DNA of 64,000 nucleotides from Pseudomonas putida. GTDB lineage: Bacteria; Pseudomonadota; Gammaproteobacteria; Pseudomonadales; Pseudomonadaceae. The stretch lies in contig NZ_JANHLD010000005.1 in NCBI RefSeq assembly GCF_028682455.1, positions 318,523-382,522 of the forward strand, read 5' to 3'. Both the position numbers and the translations under genes were made by a program. Shown piece by piece: positions 32,109 through 41,584 of the stretch. Each line of letters starts with the position of its first letter. Position 1 is the first letter of the stretch. The notes beneath the pieces were generated by a model. The model worked only from the letters and a program-made list of their open reading frames with translations. It was not told the origin of the DNA and did not search any database.

Positions 32109-34145
32109 GTGATCCGATCTTTCCTCGCCCTGCTGCTCGGCGCCTTTCTGAGCCTCCAGCTGGCGATCGCCGCACCGCTTTTGCCCAAGACCGACAAATC
32201 GACAGAGCCCGCTGAACCAGTGGTCCAGGGGGGCCTGCTCGGCGCGATTGCCGATGGCCTGGATGATGTCAGCCAGGAACTGGATGTCGACAACCACCTG
32301 ATCGATAACTGGCGCCTGCGCGCCGATCGCGCCGCCGATGAAGTCGACGAACTTGTCAGCAAGCCGTCAGGGCTGAGTTCACTGGAACTGTGGCGCGATT
32401 TCGCGGTACTCACCGTCACCTGGCTGATTGCCTTTGTCCTGCTCACCCACCTGGGCCGCATGCTCGCGCGAACCTGCAGCCAGTCGCGCCTGCTGCGCGA
32501 CCGACCGCGCCCCATCCAGGTGGTCAAGTACCTGCTGGCCTATACCCTGCCTGCGCTGGCCAGCCTGATCGTCACCCTGTACGTCAGCCACTTCCTGGCC
32601 ATCTCGGCCGGACGCGCCCTGGGCATGAGCCTGGCCTATGCCACCAGCAGCGGTACGTTTTCAACCTCGATCATTCTCTGCCTGATTACCCTGTTCGACA
32701 CCGGGCACAAGCGCGCGGCGGTGCGCATCATTCGCCGCCTGGCGCCACGCCCACTGTTTCTGATCGGCTTTCTGGCGGCCTGGAGTGACGCACTCACCAG
32801 CCCGCAGATCGCCCGGCAACTGGGCGGCAACATCACCAGCAGCGTCGCCGCCGTCACCGGCCTTCTGGCCACCCTGGCGTTCGCGGTACTGGTGCTCAAG
32901 CTGCGCCGTCCGGTAGCCCACCTGATCCGCAACCGCGCCTTGCCCGAGCGCCTGGAGCATCGCGCGGTCCAGGAAACCCTGCGGATTTTCTCGGCGCTGT
33001 GGTTCCTGCCGATTCTGATGATGATCCTGGTCTCGGCCATCCACCTGGTCGGCGCCGGCGAAGAAAGCCAGCGCGCCCTGCAAAAGGCCCTGCTGACCTC
33101 GATCCTGCTGATCGGCACGGTGTTTCTCAGCACCGTCCTGCAGCGCATGTTCAAACACCAGGAACCGGACGCCCGGCAACGCCTGCGGCCCTACAAGGAA
33201 CTGCTGCGCAACCTGGCCTATGCACTGCTGCGCATTGCCATGGCCGTGGCCTTCATCGAGCTGCTGGGGCGCATATGGGGCTTCTCGGTACTCGATTTCG
33301 CCCTGCGCAACAGCCTGGGCCGTGCCATCAGCGACTCGTTGAGCAGCATCGGCCTGATCCTGCTGGTGACCTGGCTGCTGTGGGTAGTGATCGACACCGC
33401 CATCCAGGAAGCGCTCAAGCCCACGGTCGGCCGCCGTGCCTCGCGCCAGCCCAGCACCCGGGTGCGAACCATCCTGCCGATGCTGCGCAACGCCATCAAG
33501 ATCATCCTGGTGGTGATCTGCACCATCACCACCATGGCCAACCTGGGTATCAACGTCGCCCCGCTGCTGGCCGGTGCCGGGGTGGTGGGCCTGGCCATCG
33601 GCTTCGGCTCCCAGCAACTGGTGCAGGATGTCATCACCGGGTTGTTCATCCTCATCGAAGACACCATCGCCATCGGCGACTGGGTGGTGCTCGACTCCGG
33701 CCATGCCGGCACGGTGGAAAGCCTGACCATCCGCACCCTGCGCCTGCGCGACGGCAAGGGCTTCGTACACTCGGTGCCGTTCGGCCAGATCAAGGCCGTC
33801 ACCAACCAGTCGCGACAGTTTGCCTACGCGTTTTTCTCGGTGCAGTTCAGCTACGCCACCAATGTCGACAGCGCCTTGAAGCTGATCCGCGAAGTCGGCC
33901 ACTCGATCAGCGAAGACCCCATGCTGCGCCACAGCCTGCAAGGGCCGCTGCAGGTGTTCGGGGTCGACAGCATGAACCTCAACGGCATCACCCTCACCGC
34001 GCAGTTCCGCACCAGCTCCGGCGGCCAGTACGCAGTCAACCGGGCCTTCAACGAGCGCCTGAAAAAGCGCGTGGACGAAACCGATGACGTCAGCTTCGCC
34101 CAGTACTACCCCGCCCCGCCCGGACGGGCCGAAGGGCCGACCTGA
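32109..34145 (+). CDS. large mechanosensitive channel of the MscS family
   Basis: A 678-residue inner-membrane channel that should open under hypo-osmotic stress. A GTG start gives a signal-like N-terminus (IRSFLALLLGAFLSLQLAIAA), a short periplasmic domain, about ten hydrophobic helices, then the MscS pore: LLAGAGVVGLAIGFGSQQLVQDVITGLFILIEDTIAIGDWV with Gly/Ala packing, followed by the beta domain (AGTVESLTIRTLRLRDGKG) and alpha-beta C-terminal domain. It is longer than MscS (about 286) and shorter than MscK, fitting the intermediate YbiO/MscM-like class. Confidence 0.88.
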   Translation: MIRSFLALLLGAFLSLQLAIAAPLLPKTDKSTEPAEPVVQGGLLGAIADGLDDVSQELDVDNHLIDNWRLRADRAADEVDELVSKPSGLSSLELWRDFAVLTVTWLIAFVLLTHLGRMLARTCSQSRLLRDRPRPIQVVKYLLAYTLPALASLIVTLYVSHFLAISAGRALGMSLAYATSSGTFSTSIILCLITLFDTGHKRAAVRIIRRLAPRPLFLIGFLAAWSDALTSPQIARQLGGNITSSVAAVTGLLATLAFAVLVLKLRRPVAHLIRNRALPERLEHRAVQETLRIFSALWFLPILMMILVSAIHLVGAGEESQRALQKALLTSILLIGTVFLSTVLQRMFKHQEPDARQRLRPYKELLRNLAYALLRIAMAVAFIELLGRIWGFSVLDFALRNSLGRAISDSLSSIGLILLVTWLLWVVIDTAIQEALKPTVGRRASRQPSTRVRTILPMLRNAIKIILVVICTITTMANLGINVAPLLAGAGVVGLAIGFGSQQLVQDVITGLFILIEDTIAIGDWVVLDSGHAGTVESLTIRTLRLRDGKGFVHSVPFGQIKAVTNQSRQFAYAFFSVQFSYATNVDSALKLIREVGHSISEDPMLRHSLQGPLQVFGVDSMNLNGITLTAQFRTSSGGQYAVNRAFNERLKKRVDETDDVSFAQYYPAPPGRAEGPT

Positions 34146-34188
34146 TTGATCTTTCTAGCCCCCTGACATCGGTGATAAAGTCGCGCCC

Positions 34189-34575
34189 ATGAAACCCACC
34201 CTTGCCCACCGCCCGCTGATTGCCTGGACCCTGTATTTCTGCGTCCTGTTCAATCTGTTCGCCTGCGGTATCGGTCATGGGCAGATGATGGGCCTCAAGC
34301 TCAACGGCATCGGTGGCGCCTTCTGCTCGGCCATGGGTACCGCCGGGCCAACGCTCAAGAGCGACTTCGGCGACCAGTCGGTCGCCGGCTGGGACAGCCT
34401 GCAGACCTGCCCGGTATGCGCTGGCGCCGTGGTCTGCCTGGGCCTGGTGCTGGTCATCGGCTGGCTGCTGGCTGCCGCCCGAACCCGCCGTTATCACCGT
34501 GAGCTGCGCAGCAAGGCACCACCGCGCTATTGCTGGCCCGCCGCCAATCCCCGCGCCTCTCCCTTGCTGGCTTGA
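34189..34575 (+). CDS. DUF2946-family membrane protein
   Basis: A 128-residue protein with two hydrophobic segments (about residues 10-30 and 80-102) and several cysteines and histidines between them (FACGIGHGQMMG, AFCSAMGT, LQTCPVCAGAVVCLG). The pattern fits DUF2946, whose members often sit beside TonB receptors and PepSY proteins. The C-terminal 25 residues are Pro/Arg-rich and less conserved in appearance. It is directly upstream of the receptor at 34675 on the same strand. A metal-related role is inference from context. Confidence 0.75.
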   Translation: MKPTLAHRPLIAWTLYFCVLFNLFACGIGHGQMMGLKLNGIGGAFCSAMGTAGPTLKSDFGDQSVAGWDSLQTCPVCAGAVVCLGLVLVIGWLLAAARTRRYHRELRSKAPPRYCWPAANPRASPLLA

Positions 34576-34617
34576 ACCGACCGACAGCCCCGATGGCTGC
34601 CTGTAACCGGCCCTGTT

Positions 34618-34639
34618 GCCGCACCTGACTGTCAGGTGC
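34618..34639 (+). promoter_or_regulatory. perfect hairpin upstream of the TonB receptor
   Basis: GCACCTGAC-T-GTCAGGTGC, nine pairs around one base, 36 bases before the receptor start. No T-run follows. It could be an operator, an RNA structure controlling translation or a weak terminator; I cannot tell which. Confidence 0.4.
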
Positions 34640-34674
34640 CGCGGGCTGCTGGCTCAATTTCCAGAGTTCGACCC

Positions 34675-36843
34675 ATGCCCTACTCCTATCGCCTTTCCGG
34701 ATGCGCGGCGCTGCTCTGCGCGCTGTCCTTCAACGCCTCGGCCGAGGCCCAACTGACCCTGCCTGACGTGCGCATCGAAGGCCGCGCCGACAGCGAAGAC
34801 GGCGTGCTGCTCGACACCCCTTCGCAAACCGGCTCGCGCCTGGGCCTGACCCCACGGGAAACCCCGGCCTCGGTGAACATCGTCAACCGCCAGCAGCTCG
34901 AACAGCGCGGCGCCCAGACTACCCAGGACGCGCTCAACGGCGTGCCCGGCATGACCGCCGCCTCACCGCCAGGCTCGGCAGGCTCGGTGGCCTACCGGGG
35001 CTTTTCCGGGGCGCAGATCACCCAGCTGTTCAACGGCATCAGCGTGCAGTACGACTCGATTGCCGCACGCCCGGTAGACAGCTGGATCTACGACCGAGTC
35101 GAAGCCATCGGCGGGCCATCGAGCTTTCTGTTCGGCGCCGGTGCCGTGGGCGGCTCGATCAACTACATCACCAAGCTCGCCAGCCGCGACGAAAACTTCA
35201 ACGAGGGGCGCATCAAGTACGGCTCCTATGACAGCAGCGAAACCTCGTTCGGCTTCAACCATGCGCTGAACGAGGGCGACGGCATTCGCAACTACGCACG
35301 CCTGGACTTCAGCCACACCCACAGCAATGGCTACGTCGATCGCGAGAAACGCGATGCCTGGAGCGTGGCGTTCTCGCTGCTCACCGACATCAACGACCAG
35401 CTTTCCCATACCCTGGCCCTGGAGTACCAGAACGAGTCCGTCGACAGCCCCTACTGGGGCAGCCCGGTGCTCAACCCGCTGGGTGGCGAAATGGAGGTCG
35501 ATGAAAGCCGGCGCTTCGAGAACTACAACGTCGAAGATGGCCGCTACGAACAACGGGTGCGCTGGCTGCGCTCGATCACCGAGTACCGTTTCAACGACGA
35601 CACCTCGGTGCGCAATACCCTCTACCACTACAACACCGAGCGCAACTTCCGAAACCTTGAAACCTACGCCTACACCGCCGACAACAGCCATGTGAACCGC
35701 TCCAACGCCTTGCTGCAGCGCCACGACCAGGAGCTCAACGGCAACCGCTTCGAGCTGCTGCACCAGGGCCAGCTATTGGGCATGAACAGCCAGTGGTCCG
35801 CCGGGCTGGACTACAGCCACAACGTGCAGATGAACTACCCGCGCTCGGTCACCGGAGTGTTCGACAGCATCGACCCTGCGCACTTCGACCCCGGTCATTT
35901 CTATGACCTCGACGGCATGGTCCCGGGCTACCAGAAAAACCGCCAGAACACCGTGGACACCTGGGCAGCGTTTGTGGAAAACCGCCTGCAACTGACCGAG
36001 CGCCTGTCGCTGCTTACCGGCCTTCGCTACGACCATATCGACCTGGAGGTGCACAACTACCGTACCGTCGATGCCAACAACCCGCTGGATTTCAAGCAGA
36101 CCTACGAACCCACCACCGGGCGTGTCGGCCTGGTCTACCAACTGACCCCGGCCGCCAATGTCTACGTGCAGTACAGCACCGCCGCCGACCCGCCCGCCGG
36201 TATCCTCACCACCGCCACCTTCGCCCAGGTGCGCGACTTTGACTTGAGCACCGGCAAGCAGGTCGAGGTGGGCAGCAAGTTCGACTTTCTCGACGGCCGT
36301 GGCGCCGCCACCGTCGCCGCCTACCACATCGAGCGCAAGAACCTGGCCACCGCCGACCCGGCCAACCCCGGTTTCACCCAGCCGGTAGGCAAGCAATCGT
36401 CGCGGGGCGTCGAGGTGGCAGCTTCCCTGCACGTCACCCCGCAGCTGCTGGCCGAGGGCAACGTCGCCTACGTCGATGCCCAGTACGACGAGTTCAATGA
36501 GAACGTCGCTGGCACCAGTGTGTCGCGCAAGGGCAATACCCCGACCAACATCCCCGAGCGGGTCGCCAACCTGTGGTTGACCTACGACATCGACCCCAAC
36601 TGGCAGGTGGGTGGCGACAGCCGCTATGTGTCCTCGGTGTACGCCGATGCGGCCAACACCCGTCATGCGCCGTCGTACACGATCTTCGGGGCCTTTGTCG
36701 GCTACAAGCTCGATGCCGACACCCGCATCACCGCCCGGGTGCGCAACCTGACCGATGAAGTCTACGCCCGCTGGACCAGCGCCAGCATGCTCTACCTGGG
36801 TGCCCCGCGTACCCTGGAGCTGGCCGTGCAGACGCGCTTCTAG
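34675..36843 (+). CDS. TonB-dependent siderophore-type receptor
   Basis: A 722-residue outer-membrane receptor. The signal peptide (PYSYRLSGCAALLCALSFNASAEA) precedes a TonB-box region and the plug domain (ETPASVNIVNRQQLEQRGAQTTQDALNGVPGM, then RGFSG and VEAIGGPSSFLFGAGAVGGSINYITK). The rest is a 22-strand barrel ending in Phe (LELAVQTRF). The start at 34675 was preferred to 34636 because it begins the signal peptide. Family members import ferric siderophores, but other metals or small ligands cannot be excluded. I see no clear Fur box nearby. The PepSY gene follows 10 bases later. Confidence 0.88.
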   Translation: MPYSYRLSGCAALLCALSFNASAEAQLTLPDVRIEGRADSEDGVLLDTPSQTGSRLGLTPRETPASVNIVNRQQLEQRGAQTTQDALNGVPGMTAASPPGSAGSVAYRGFSGAQITQLFNGISVQYDSIAARPVDSWIYDRVEAIGGPSSFLFGAGAVGGSINYITKLASRDENFNEGRIKYGSYDSSETSFGFNHALNEGDGIRNYARLDFSHTHSNGYVDREKRDAWSVAFSLLTDINDQLSHTLALEYQNESVDSPYWGSPVLNPLGGEMEVDESRRFENYNVEDGRYEQRVRWLRSITEYRFNDDTSVRNTLYHYNTERNFRNLETYAYTADNSHVNRSNALLQRHDQELNGNRFELLHQGQLLGMNSQWSAGLDYSHNVQMNYPRSVTGVFDSIDPAHFDPGHFYDLDGMVPGYQKNRQNTVDTWAAFVENRLQLTERLSLLTGLRYDHIDLEVHNYRTVDANNPLDFKQTYEPTTGRVGLVYQLTPAANVYVQYSTAADPPAGILTTATFAQVRDFDLSTGKQVEVGSKFDFLDGRGAATVAAYHIERKNLATADPANPGFTQPVGKQSSRGVEVAASLHVTPQLLAEGNVAYVDAQYDEFNENVAGTSVSRKGNTPTNIPERVANLWLTYDIDPNWQVGGDSRYVSSVYADAANTRHAPSYTIFGAFVGYKLDADTRITARVRNLTDEVYARWTSASMLYLGAPRTLELAVQTRF

Positions 36844-36853
36844 GACGGCCTCG

Positions 36854-38317
36854 ATGAAACGCTACCTGTACCTGTGGCACCGCTGGCTGGGCATCGGCCT
36901 GTGCCTGTTCATGGCCCTGTGGTTTTTCTCGGGCGTGGTCATGCTGTACGTGGGCTACCCCAAGCTGACGCCCCGCGAGCACCTGGCCCACCTGCCGGTG
37001 CTGAACCTGCAGGGTTGCTGTATCAACCTGCGCAGCGCCCTGGCTGCCGCCGACCCGAAGCAGGCACCGTCGAGCATCCGCTTGAACACGGTGGCAGGTG
37101 CGCCGCGCTACCTGCTCGGCTACAGCGGCGGTACCAACGTGGCGGTAGATGCCCGCAGCGGGCAGCGCCTTGGCCCAATCGGTCGCGACCAGGCGCTGGC
37201 CAGCGCGCATCAATATGATCCGCAGGCAACCGCGCGCTATCGCGGAGTGGTGGATGAAGACCTGTGGACGCATTCACGGGCACTGGATGCCGACCGTCCG
37301 TTGCAGCGCGTGCAGCTCAATGATGCCGATGGCACCCTGCTCTACGTCTCCGGCCACACCGGCGAAGTGGTGCGCGATGCCAGCGCGGTGGAGCGTGGCT
37401 GGAACCTGGTCGGCGCCTGGCTGCACTGGCTATACCCGCTACGCGGCATCGGCCTGGACGGGCTGTGGAGCAACCTGGTGATCTACTTGTCGCTGGGCGC
37501 CACGCTCATGGCACTGCTGGGCGCGGTGATCGGTGTGCTGCGCTGGCGCATGCGCAGGCCCTACCGCAGCGGCTCGCGCTCGCCCTACCGGGGCTTCGCC
37601 CGCTGGCACCATATCGGTGGGCTGCTATTCGGGGTACTGGCGATCACCTGGATCTTCAGCGGCCTGATGTCGATGAACCCGTGGCGGGTGTTCAGTAGCG
37701 ATACACCCCTGAATACCTCGGCCTATCAAGGCGGGGCGCTCGATGCCGAAGCCTTCCCGGTGTCTGCACAGCAGGCGCTGGCACGTTTTGCCGATGAAGG
37801 CTTTGTGGTGCGGGAACTGGAGTGGCGATTGGTTGGTGGTACGGGATACCTGGTAGGCCATGACCGTGGCGGCCGGACCCGGCTGCTGGTCGACGGACAG
37901 GTGCTCGATCGCCTCCCGAAGGAAGTGCTGGAGCGTGCTGCCCAGGCGGTCCTGCCCACGGTCAGGATGCACAGCGAACAGCTCGACGCCTACGACTTCT
38001 ACTACTACGCACGGGCCGAACAAAGCATGCTCGGCCACCTGGACAAACGCTTGCCGGTAGTACGGGTACGGTTTGATGACCCGCAGCACAGCTGGTTGCA
38101 CCTGGACCTGTACACCGGCGAACTGCTGGGGGTAATGGACCAGCCCAAGCGTGCATCGCGCTGGCTGTTTGCATTGCTGCACAGCTGGGACTGGTTGCCG
38201 TTGCTGGAACGGCGACCGCTCTGGGATGCCTGGATGGTGGCGCTCAGCGTGGGTGGGCTGGTGATCAGTGTCAGCGGTATGGTGCTGGGCTGGCGACGCT
38301 TGCGCCATCGCAGGTAG
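36854..38317 (+). CDS. PepSY-associated transmembrane protein
   Basis: A 487-residue inner-membrane protein starting MKRYLYLWHRWLGIGLCLFMALWFFSGVVMLYVGYP. Four transmembrane helices (about residues 10-32, 195-220, 255-275, 455-478) enclose periplasmic PepSY-like domains; RWHHIGGLLFGVLAITWIFSGLMSMNPW is the conserved second His-containing helix. Proteins of this class act with TonB receptors, in some systems as reductases that release iron from siderophores. It lies 10 bases after the receptor. Its stop codon TAG is the first triplet of a degenerate REP (GTAGAAGCCGGCTTTTGCCC). Confidence 0.85.
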   Translation: MKRYLYLWHRWLGIGLCLFMALWFFSGVVMLYVGYPKLTPREHLAHLPVLNLQGCCINLRSALAAADPKQAPSSIRLNTVAGAPRYLLGYSGGTNVAVDARSGQRLGPIGRDQALASAHQYDPQATARYRGVVDEDLWTHSRALDADRPLQRVQLNDADGTLLYVSGHTGEVVRDASAVERGWNLVGAWLHWLYPLRGIGLDGLWSNLVIYLSLGATLMALLGAVIGVLRWRMRRPYRSGSRSPYRGFARWHHIGGLLFGVLAITWIFSGLMSMNPWRVFSSDTPLNTSAYQGGALDAEAFPVSAQQALARFADEGFVVRELEWRLVGGTGYLVGHDRGGRTRLLVDGQVLDRLPKEVLERAAQAVLPTVRMHSEQLDAYDFYYYARAEQSMLGHLDKRLPVVRVRFDDPQHSWLHLDLYTGELLGVMDQPKRASRWLFALLHSWDWLPLLERRPLWDAWMVALSVGGLVISVSGMVLGWRRLRHRR

Positions 38318-38386
38318 AAGCCGGCTTTTGCCCCGCGATCGTGCCAGGGATGCTACATCGCATCGCGGGGCAAGCCCGCGCCTACG
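38314..38386. repeat. REP elements overlapping two gene ends
   Basis: A degenerate REP (38314-38340) supplies the stop of the PepSY gene. A better copy (38359-38386, CATCGCGGGGCAAGCCCGCG) supplies the last codons of the convergent methyltransferase gene. Confidence 0.8.
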
Positions 38387-39300
38387 AACACCATCGCCTT
38401 GAGCCCGCCCGCCGGATCGATGTCCGCAAATTCCGGCGGGTTGGCCAGGCGCTCCACGAACGTCAGGGCCGGCGCTTCTTCGGCCATGCCATCAAGCAAG
38501 AACTCAAGCCCGATGCCCGGATCGTTCACACACGCCAGCACGGTCCCCCCTTCACTCAACAGCTCCGGCAAACGGCGCAGGATCTTGCGGTAATCCTGGG
38601 TCAACACGAAGCTGCCCTTCTGGAAGGTCGGCGGGTCGATGATGATCAGGTCATAAGGCCCGCTTTTGCGCACCTTGCCCCACGACTTGAACAGCTCATG
38701 GCCGAGAAAGCTCACGCGCGACAGGTCATGAGCGTTATGCCGGTGGTTGTCCCGGCCTCGGCTCAGGGCCGAACGCGCCATGTCCAGGTTGACCACGTGC
38801 TCGGCACCACCGGCAATCGCCGCAACGGAAAACCCGCAGGTGTAGGCAAACAGGTTCAGCAACCGCTTGCCCGCCGCATGCTCGCGCACCCAGCGCCGGC
38901 CATAGCGCATGTCGAGGAACAGGCCGGTGTTCTGCTTGACCCCCAGGTCCAGCTGGTAGCGAAGGCCATCCTCGTCGATCAGCCAGTGCTCGCTGGGCGT
39001 GCCCAGCAACCAGTGGCCCGGGCTGTCGGGCAGGTAGCGGTGCTGGATCAGCATCGCCTGTCCGGTCCAGCACGGCGCCTCGGCCAGTGCCAGCAGCATC
39101 TGCTCCAGCGCCTGCAACTGCCCCTCGGGCGGTTCGCGAAACAGCGACACCAACAGCACGCCCTGCAACCAGTCGACGGTGATCTGCTCGAGCCCCGGCC
39201 AGCACCGGCCGCGGCCATGGAACAGCCGGCGGGTTTCTGCAGGCGCCGGGTCGAGGGCGGCGAGCAGGTGGTGCTGGAGGGTATCGATCACAGAGGTCAT
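38353..39300 (-). CDS. class I SAM-dependent methyltransferase, RlmI-like (COG1092)
   Basis: A 315-residue methyltransferase probably acting on RNA. The start at 39300 (MTSVIDTLQHHLLAALDPA) was chosen because the upstream in-frame extension looks non-coding. The SAM-binding motif I lies at LLNLFAYTCGFSVAAIAGGAEHVVNLDMA, and the catalytic NPPY-like motif is IIIDPPTFQKGSF. VKQNTGLFLDMRYGRRWV is typical of RlmI/RlmL-type C-terminal domains. The N-terminal PUA domain of RlmI is replaced by another region. The last residues, GAGLPRDAM, and the stop codon are read from a REP element. Confidence 0.82.
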   Translation of the reverse strand: MTSVIDTLQHHLLAALDPAPAETRRLFHGRGRCWPGLEQITVDWLQGVLLVSLFREPPEGQLQALEQMLLALAEAPCWTGQAMLIQHRYLPDSPGHWLLGTPSEHWLIDEDGLRYQLDLGVKQNTGLFLDMRYGRRWVREHAAGKRLLNLFAYTCGFSVAAIAGGAEHVVNLDMARSALSRGRDNHRHNAHDLSRVSFLGHELFKSWGKVRKSGPYDLIIIDPPTFQKGSFVLTQDYRKILRRLPELLSEGGTVLACVNDPGIGLEFLLDGMAEEAPALTFVERLANPPEFADIDPAGGLKAMVFVGAGLPRDAM

Positions 39301-39431
39301 GGGCAGTTTCAATGGCGTAAAGCGGGCTATTCTACCTTGCCCGTCGGCTGCCGGCAGAACCTTCGCCAGGCATCGCAGCCAGGAAAATGCGCCTAAACTA
39401 CCACTCCCATTACTTGTGACGGACACCGATC

Positions 39432-40124
39432 ATGAGCGAAAAACCTTCCATTGTTCTGGTCCACGGCTTCTGGGGCGGCGCCGCCCACTGGAGCAAGGTC
39501 ATCCTCGAATTGTCACGCCTGGGGTACCACGACTTGCACGCCGTGGAAATGCCCCTCACCTCGCTTGCCGACGATGCCGAACGCACGCGCAAGATGGTCG
39601 CGTCCATTCCCGGCAAGGTGCTGCTGGTCGGTCACTCCTATGGCGGTGCGGTCATTACCCAGATGGGCAACCAGCCCAACGTCGCAGGCCTGGTGTACAT
39701 CGCCGCTTTCGCCCCCGACGATGGCGAAAGCCCAGGCGGCATTACCGGCAAGAACCCGCCTGAAGCGGCGGCCAACCTGCAACCGGACACCGATGGCTAC
39801 CTGTGGATCAAGCCCGACAAACTTCACGAGAGCTTCTGCCAAGACCTGAGCAAGGATGAAGGGCTGGTCATGAGCGTGACCCAGAAGGCGCCGCTGGCCA
39901 GCACCTTCGGCGATACCATCAGCAACCCGGCGTGGAAGCACAAGCCTTGCTGGTACCAGCTCTCGACTCACGACCGGATGATTCACCCGGACAACCAGGC
40001 ATTCATGGCCGAGCGCATGAAGCCCCAAGAAACGCTCAGCCTGAACGCCAGCCATGCTTCACTGGCCTCCAGGGCGGCCGAAGTGGCTGCCCTGATCGAC
40101 CGCGCGGCACTCAGTCTGGCTTGA
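39432..40124 (+). CDS. alpha/beta hydrolase
   Basis: A 230-residue hydrolase of unknown substrate. The nucleophile elbow is GHSYGG with S69 the probable nucleophile; the oxyanion-hole motif is VHGFWGGAAHW near residues 10-20, and the catalytic His is probably in LNASHAS near the C-terminus. The acid residue is likely in the STHDRMIHP loop. No signal peptide, so cytoplasmic. The overall pattern is that of the small esterase/EstC-like group. It converges with the EamA gene and overlaps its end by 14 bases. Confidence 0.88.
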   Translation: MSEKPSIVLVHGFWGGAAHWSKVILELSRLGYHDLHAVEMPLTSLADDAERTRKMVASIPGKVLLVGHSYGGAVITQMGNQPNVAGLVYIAAFAPDDGESPGGITGKNPPEAAANLQPDTDGYLWIKPDKLHESFCQDLSKDEGLVMSVTQKAPLASTFGDTISNPAWKHKPCWYQLSTHDRMIHPDNQAFMAERMKPQETLSLNASHASLASRAAEVAALIDRAALSLA

Positions 40125-41016
40125 CCGCAACCGCCTTGGCCGCTGGCTTGAACCACCAGCCCTGCTGCATCCCGGCCGCTGCCAGCAGGATCGCCCCCAC
40201 CCCCAGCCATTGCAGGGGTTCAAGACGATGGCCAAAGGCGAACCAGTCGACGAAGATCGCCGCGATCGGGTAGATGAACGACAAGGCTCCGGTCAAGGCG
40301 GTCGGCAGTTTCTGGATCGCGCCGTAGAGCAGCACATACATCACCCCGGTGTGGACGATCCCCAGCGTGATCAGCGAACCCAGCGCGCCGGCGTCGCTGG
40401 GCAGGCCCGAAGTATTGGCCCAGGGCGCCAGCAGCAAGATGCCGGTGCACACCTGGATCAACGCGATCAGGTGCGGCGGCGTACCACTCAGGCGCTTGAT
40501 GATCAGCGCTGCCACGGCGTACAGGAACGCTGCGCCCAGGGCCAGGCCGATCCCCAGCAAATAATCACTGCCACTGCCGCCCTGACTGCCGTGGGCACTG
40601 ACAATCGCCAGCATGCCGAGGAACGACAGCGCCAGCCAGAACAGCTTCTGCAGCGTGATCTTCTCGCCCAGGAACACCGCCGCCAGCCCCACCAGCATGA
40701 ACGGCTGGACGTTGTAGACGGCCGTGCCGATGGCAATCGAGGCGCGGGAATACGAAGCGAACAACAACACCCAGTTACCTACTATCGCCACCCCGCTGAG
40801 CACCGCCAAGGTGAAGGTGACACGGGTCAGGATGCCCGGCTTGAGAAAGCCCATGGCCAGGCAGATCAACAGCAAGGTGCCGGCGCCGAACACGCAGCGC
40901 CAGAACACTACATCCAGCACCGGCTGCCCGGACACCAGCACAAACCAGCCAATGGTCCCCGAAATCAGCATCGCGGCGACCATCTCGAACGACCCACGGC
41001 GTATTGAACTGTCCAT
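40111..41016 (-). CDS. EamA/DMT-family transporter
   Basis: A 301-residue inner-membrane protein with ten predicted helices in two EamA repeats (FEMVAAMLISGTIGWFVLVSG to about 135, then YLLGIGLALGAAFLYAVAALIIKRL to the end). Such proteins export or import metabolites; the substrate is unknown. The ATG at 41016 follows GAGGAGGTGGG and is preferred to the upstream 41040 start. It is divergent from the Lrp-type regulator at 41147, a common arrangement for amino-acid exporters controlled by their neighbour. Confidence 0.88.
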   Translation of the reverse strand: MDSSIRRGSFEMVAAMLISGTIGWFVLVSGQPVLDVVFWRCVFGAGTLLLICLAMGFLKPGILTRVTFTLAVLSGVAIVGNWVLLFASYSRASIAIGTAVYNVQPFMLVGLAAVFLGEKITLQKLFWLALSFLGMLAIVSAHGSQGGSGSDYLLGIGLALGAAFLYAVAALIIKRLSGTPPHLIALIQVCTGILLLAPWANTSGLPSDAGALGSLITLGIVHTGVMYVLLYGAIQKLPTALTGALSFIYPIAAIFVDWFAFGHRLEPLQWLGVGAILLAAAGMQQGWWFKPAAKAVAVKPD

Positions 41017-41146
41017 ACCCACCTCCTCGACGATGGGCAAATTATGACCAATGCGCCGGGGGCGTCTCCAGCGGATAAAACAGGCTAAGCTTTGAATCTA
41101 CCTTTACTATCAAGGCAAATTTCACAATCTGCCTAACGAGGCCGAA

Positions 41147-41584
41147 ATGACCGACGACATCGACCAGGTATTGATAAAGGCGTTGATGGAAGACTCCCGG
41201 CGTTCGCTCAAAGCGTTGGCACAATTGAGCGGGCTGTCTTCCCCCAGCGTCAGCGAGCGCTTGCGCCGGCTGGAAGAACGTGGCGTGCTCAAGGGCTACA
41301 CGGTCGAAATCGACCCGCGCTGCTTTGGCTACCAGCTGCAAGCCATCGTCCGGGTACGGCCGTTGCCAGGGCAGCTGCAGGAAGTGGAGCGCCAGATCAT
41401 GGCCATCCCCGAGTTCACCGAATGCGACAAGGTGACCGGGGATGACTGCTTTATCGCGCGCTTGCATGTGCGGTCGATGGAAGAACTCGACACTGTCCTC
41501 GACAAGCTCAACAGCCATGCCGAGACCAACACCGCAATCGTGAAAAAGACGCCGGTGAAGCGGCGGTTACCGCCAATGGCATAG
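41147..41584 (+). CDS. Lrp/AsnC-family transcriptional regulator
   Basis: A 145-residue regulator with an N-terminal helix-turn-helix (DDIDQVLIKALMEDSRRSLKALAQLSGLSSPSVSERLRRLEERGVLKGY) and a C-terminal RAM ligand domain (about 65-140). It is divergent from the EamA transporter, which it may control in response to an amino acid. The last 38 bases of this gene recur at 45808-45845, with one synonymous change, on the far side of a 4.2-kb islet. So the gene end served as the insertion site and was regenerated. Confidence 0.92.
   Translation: MTDDIDQVLIKALMEDSRRSLKALAQLSGLSSPSVSERLRRLEERGVLKGYTVEIDPRCFGYQLQAIVRVRPLPGQLQEVERQIMAIPEFTECDKVTGDDCFIARLHVRSMEELDTVLDKLNSHAETNTAIVKKTPVKRRLPPMA
41543..41580 (+). 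repeat. direct repeat DR-L at the 3' end of the Lrp-type gene (islet left border)
   Basis: A 38-base segment from AAAAAGACGCCGG to CCGCCAATGGC recurs at 45808-45845 with one mismatch (A at 41569, G at 45834). It encodes KKTPVKRRLPPM. Together they bracket the SUMF1/LysM islet, like the att duplications left by site-specific integration or recombination into a gene end. Confidence 0.85.

Noticed and set aside
34576..34674. Possible cobalamin riboswitch before the TonB receptor
   Set aside because: The leader is only about 100 bases and has no B12-box-like sequence; only a simple hairpin is visible.
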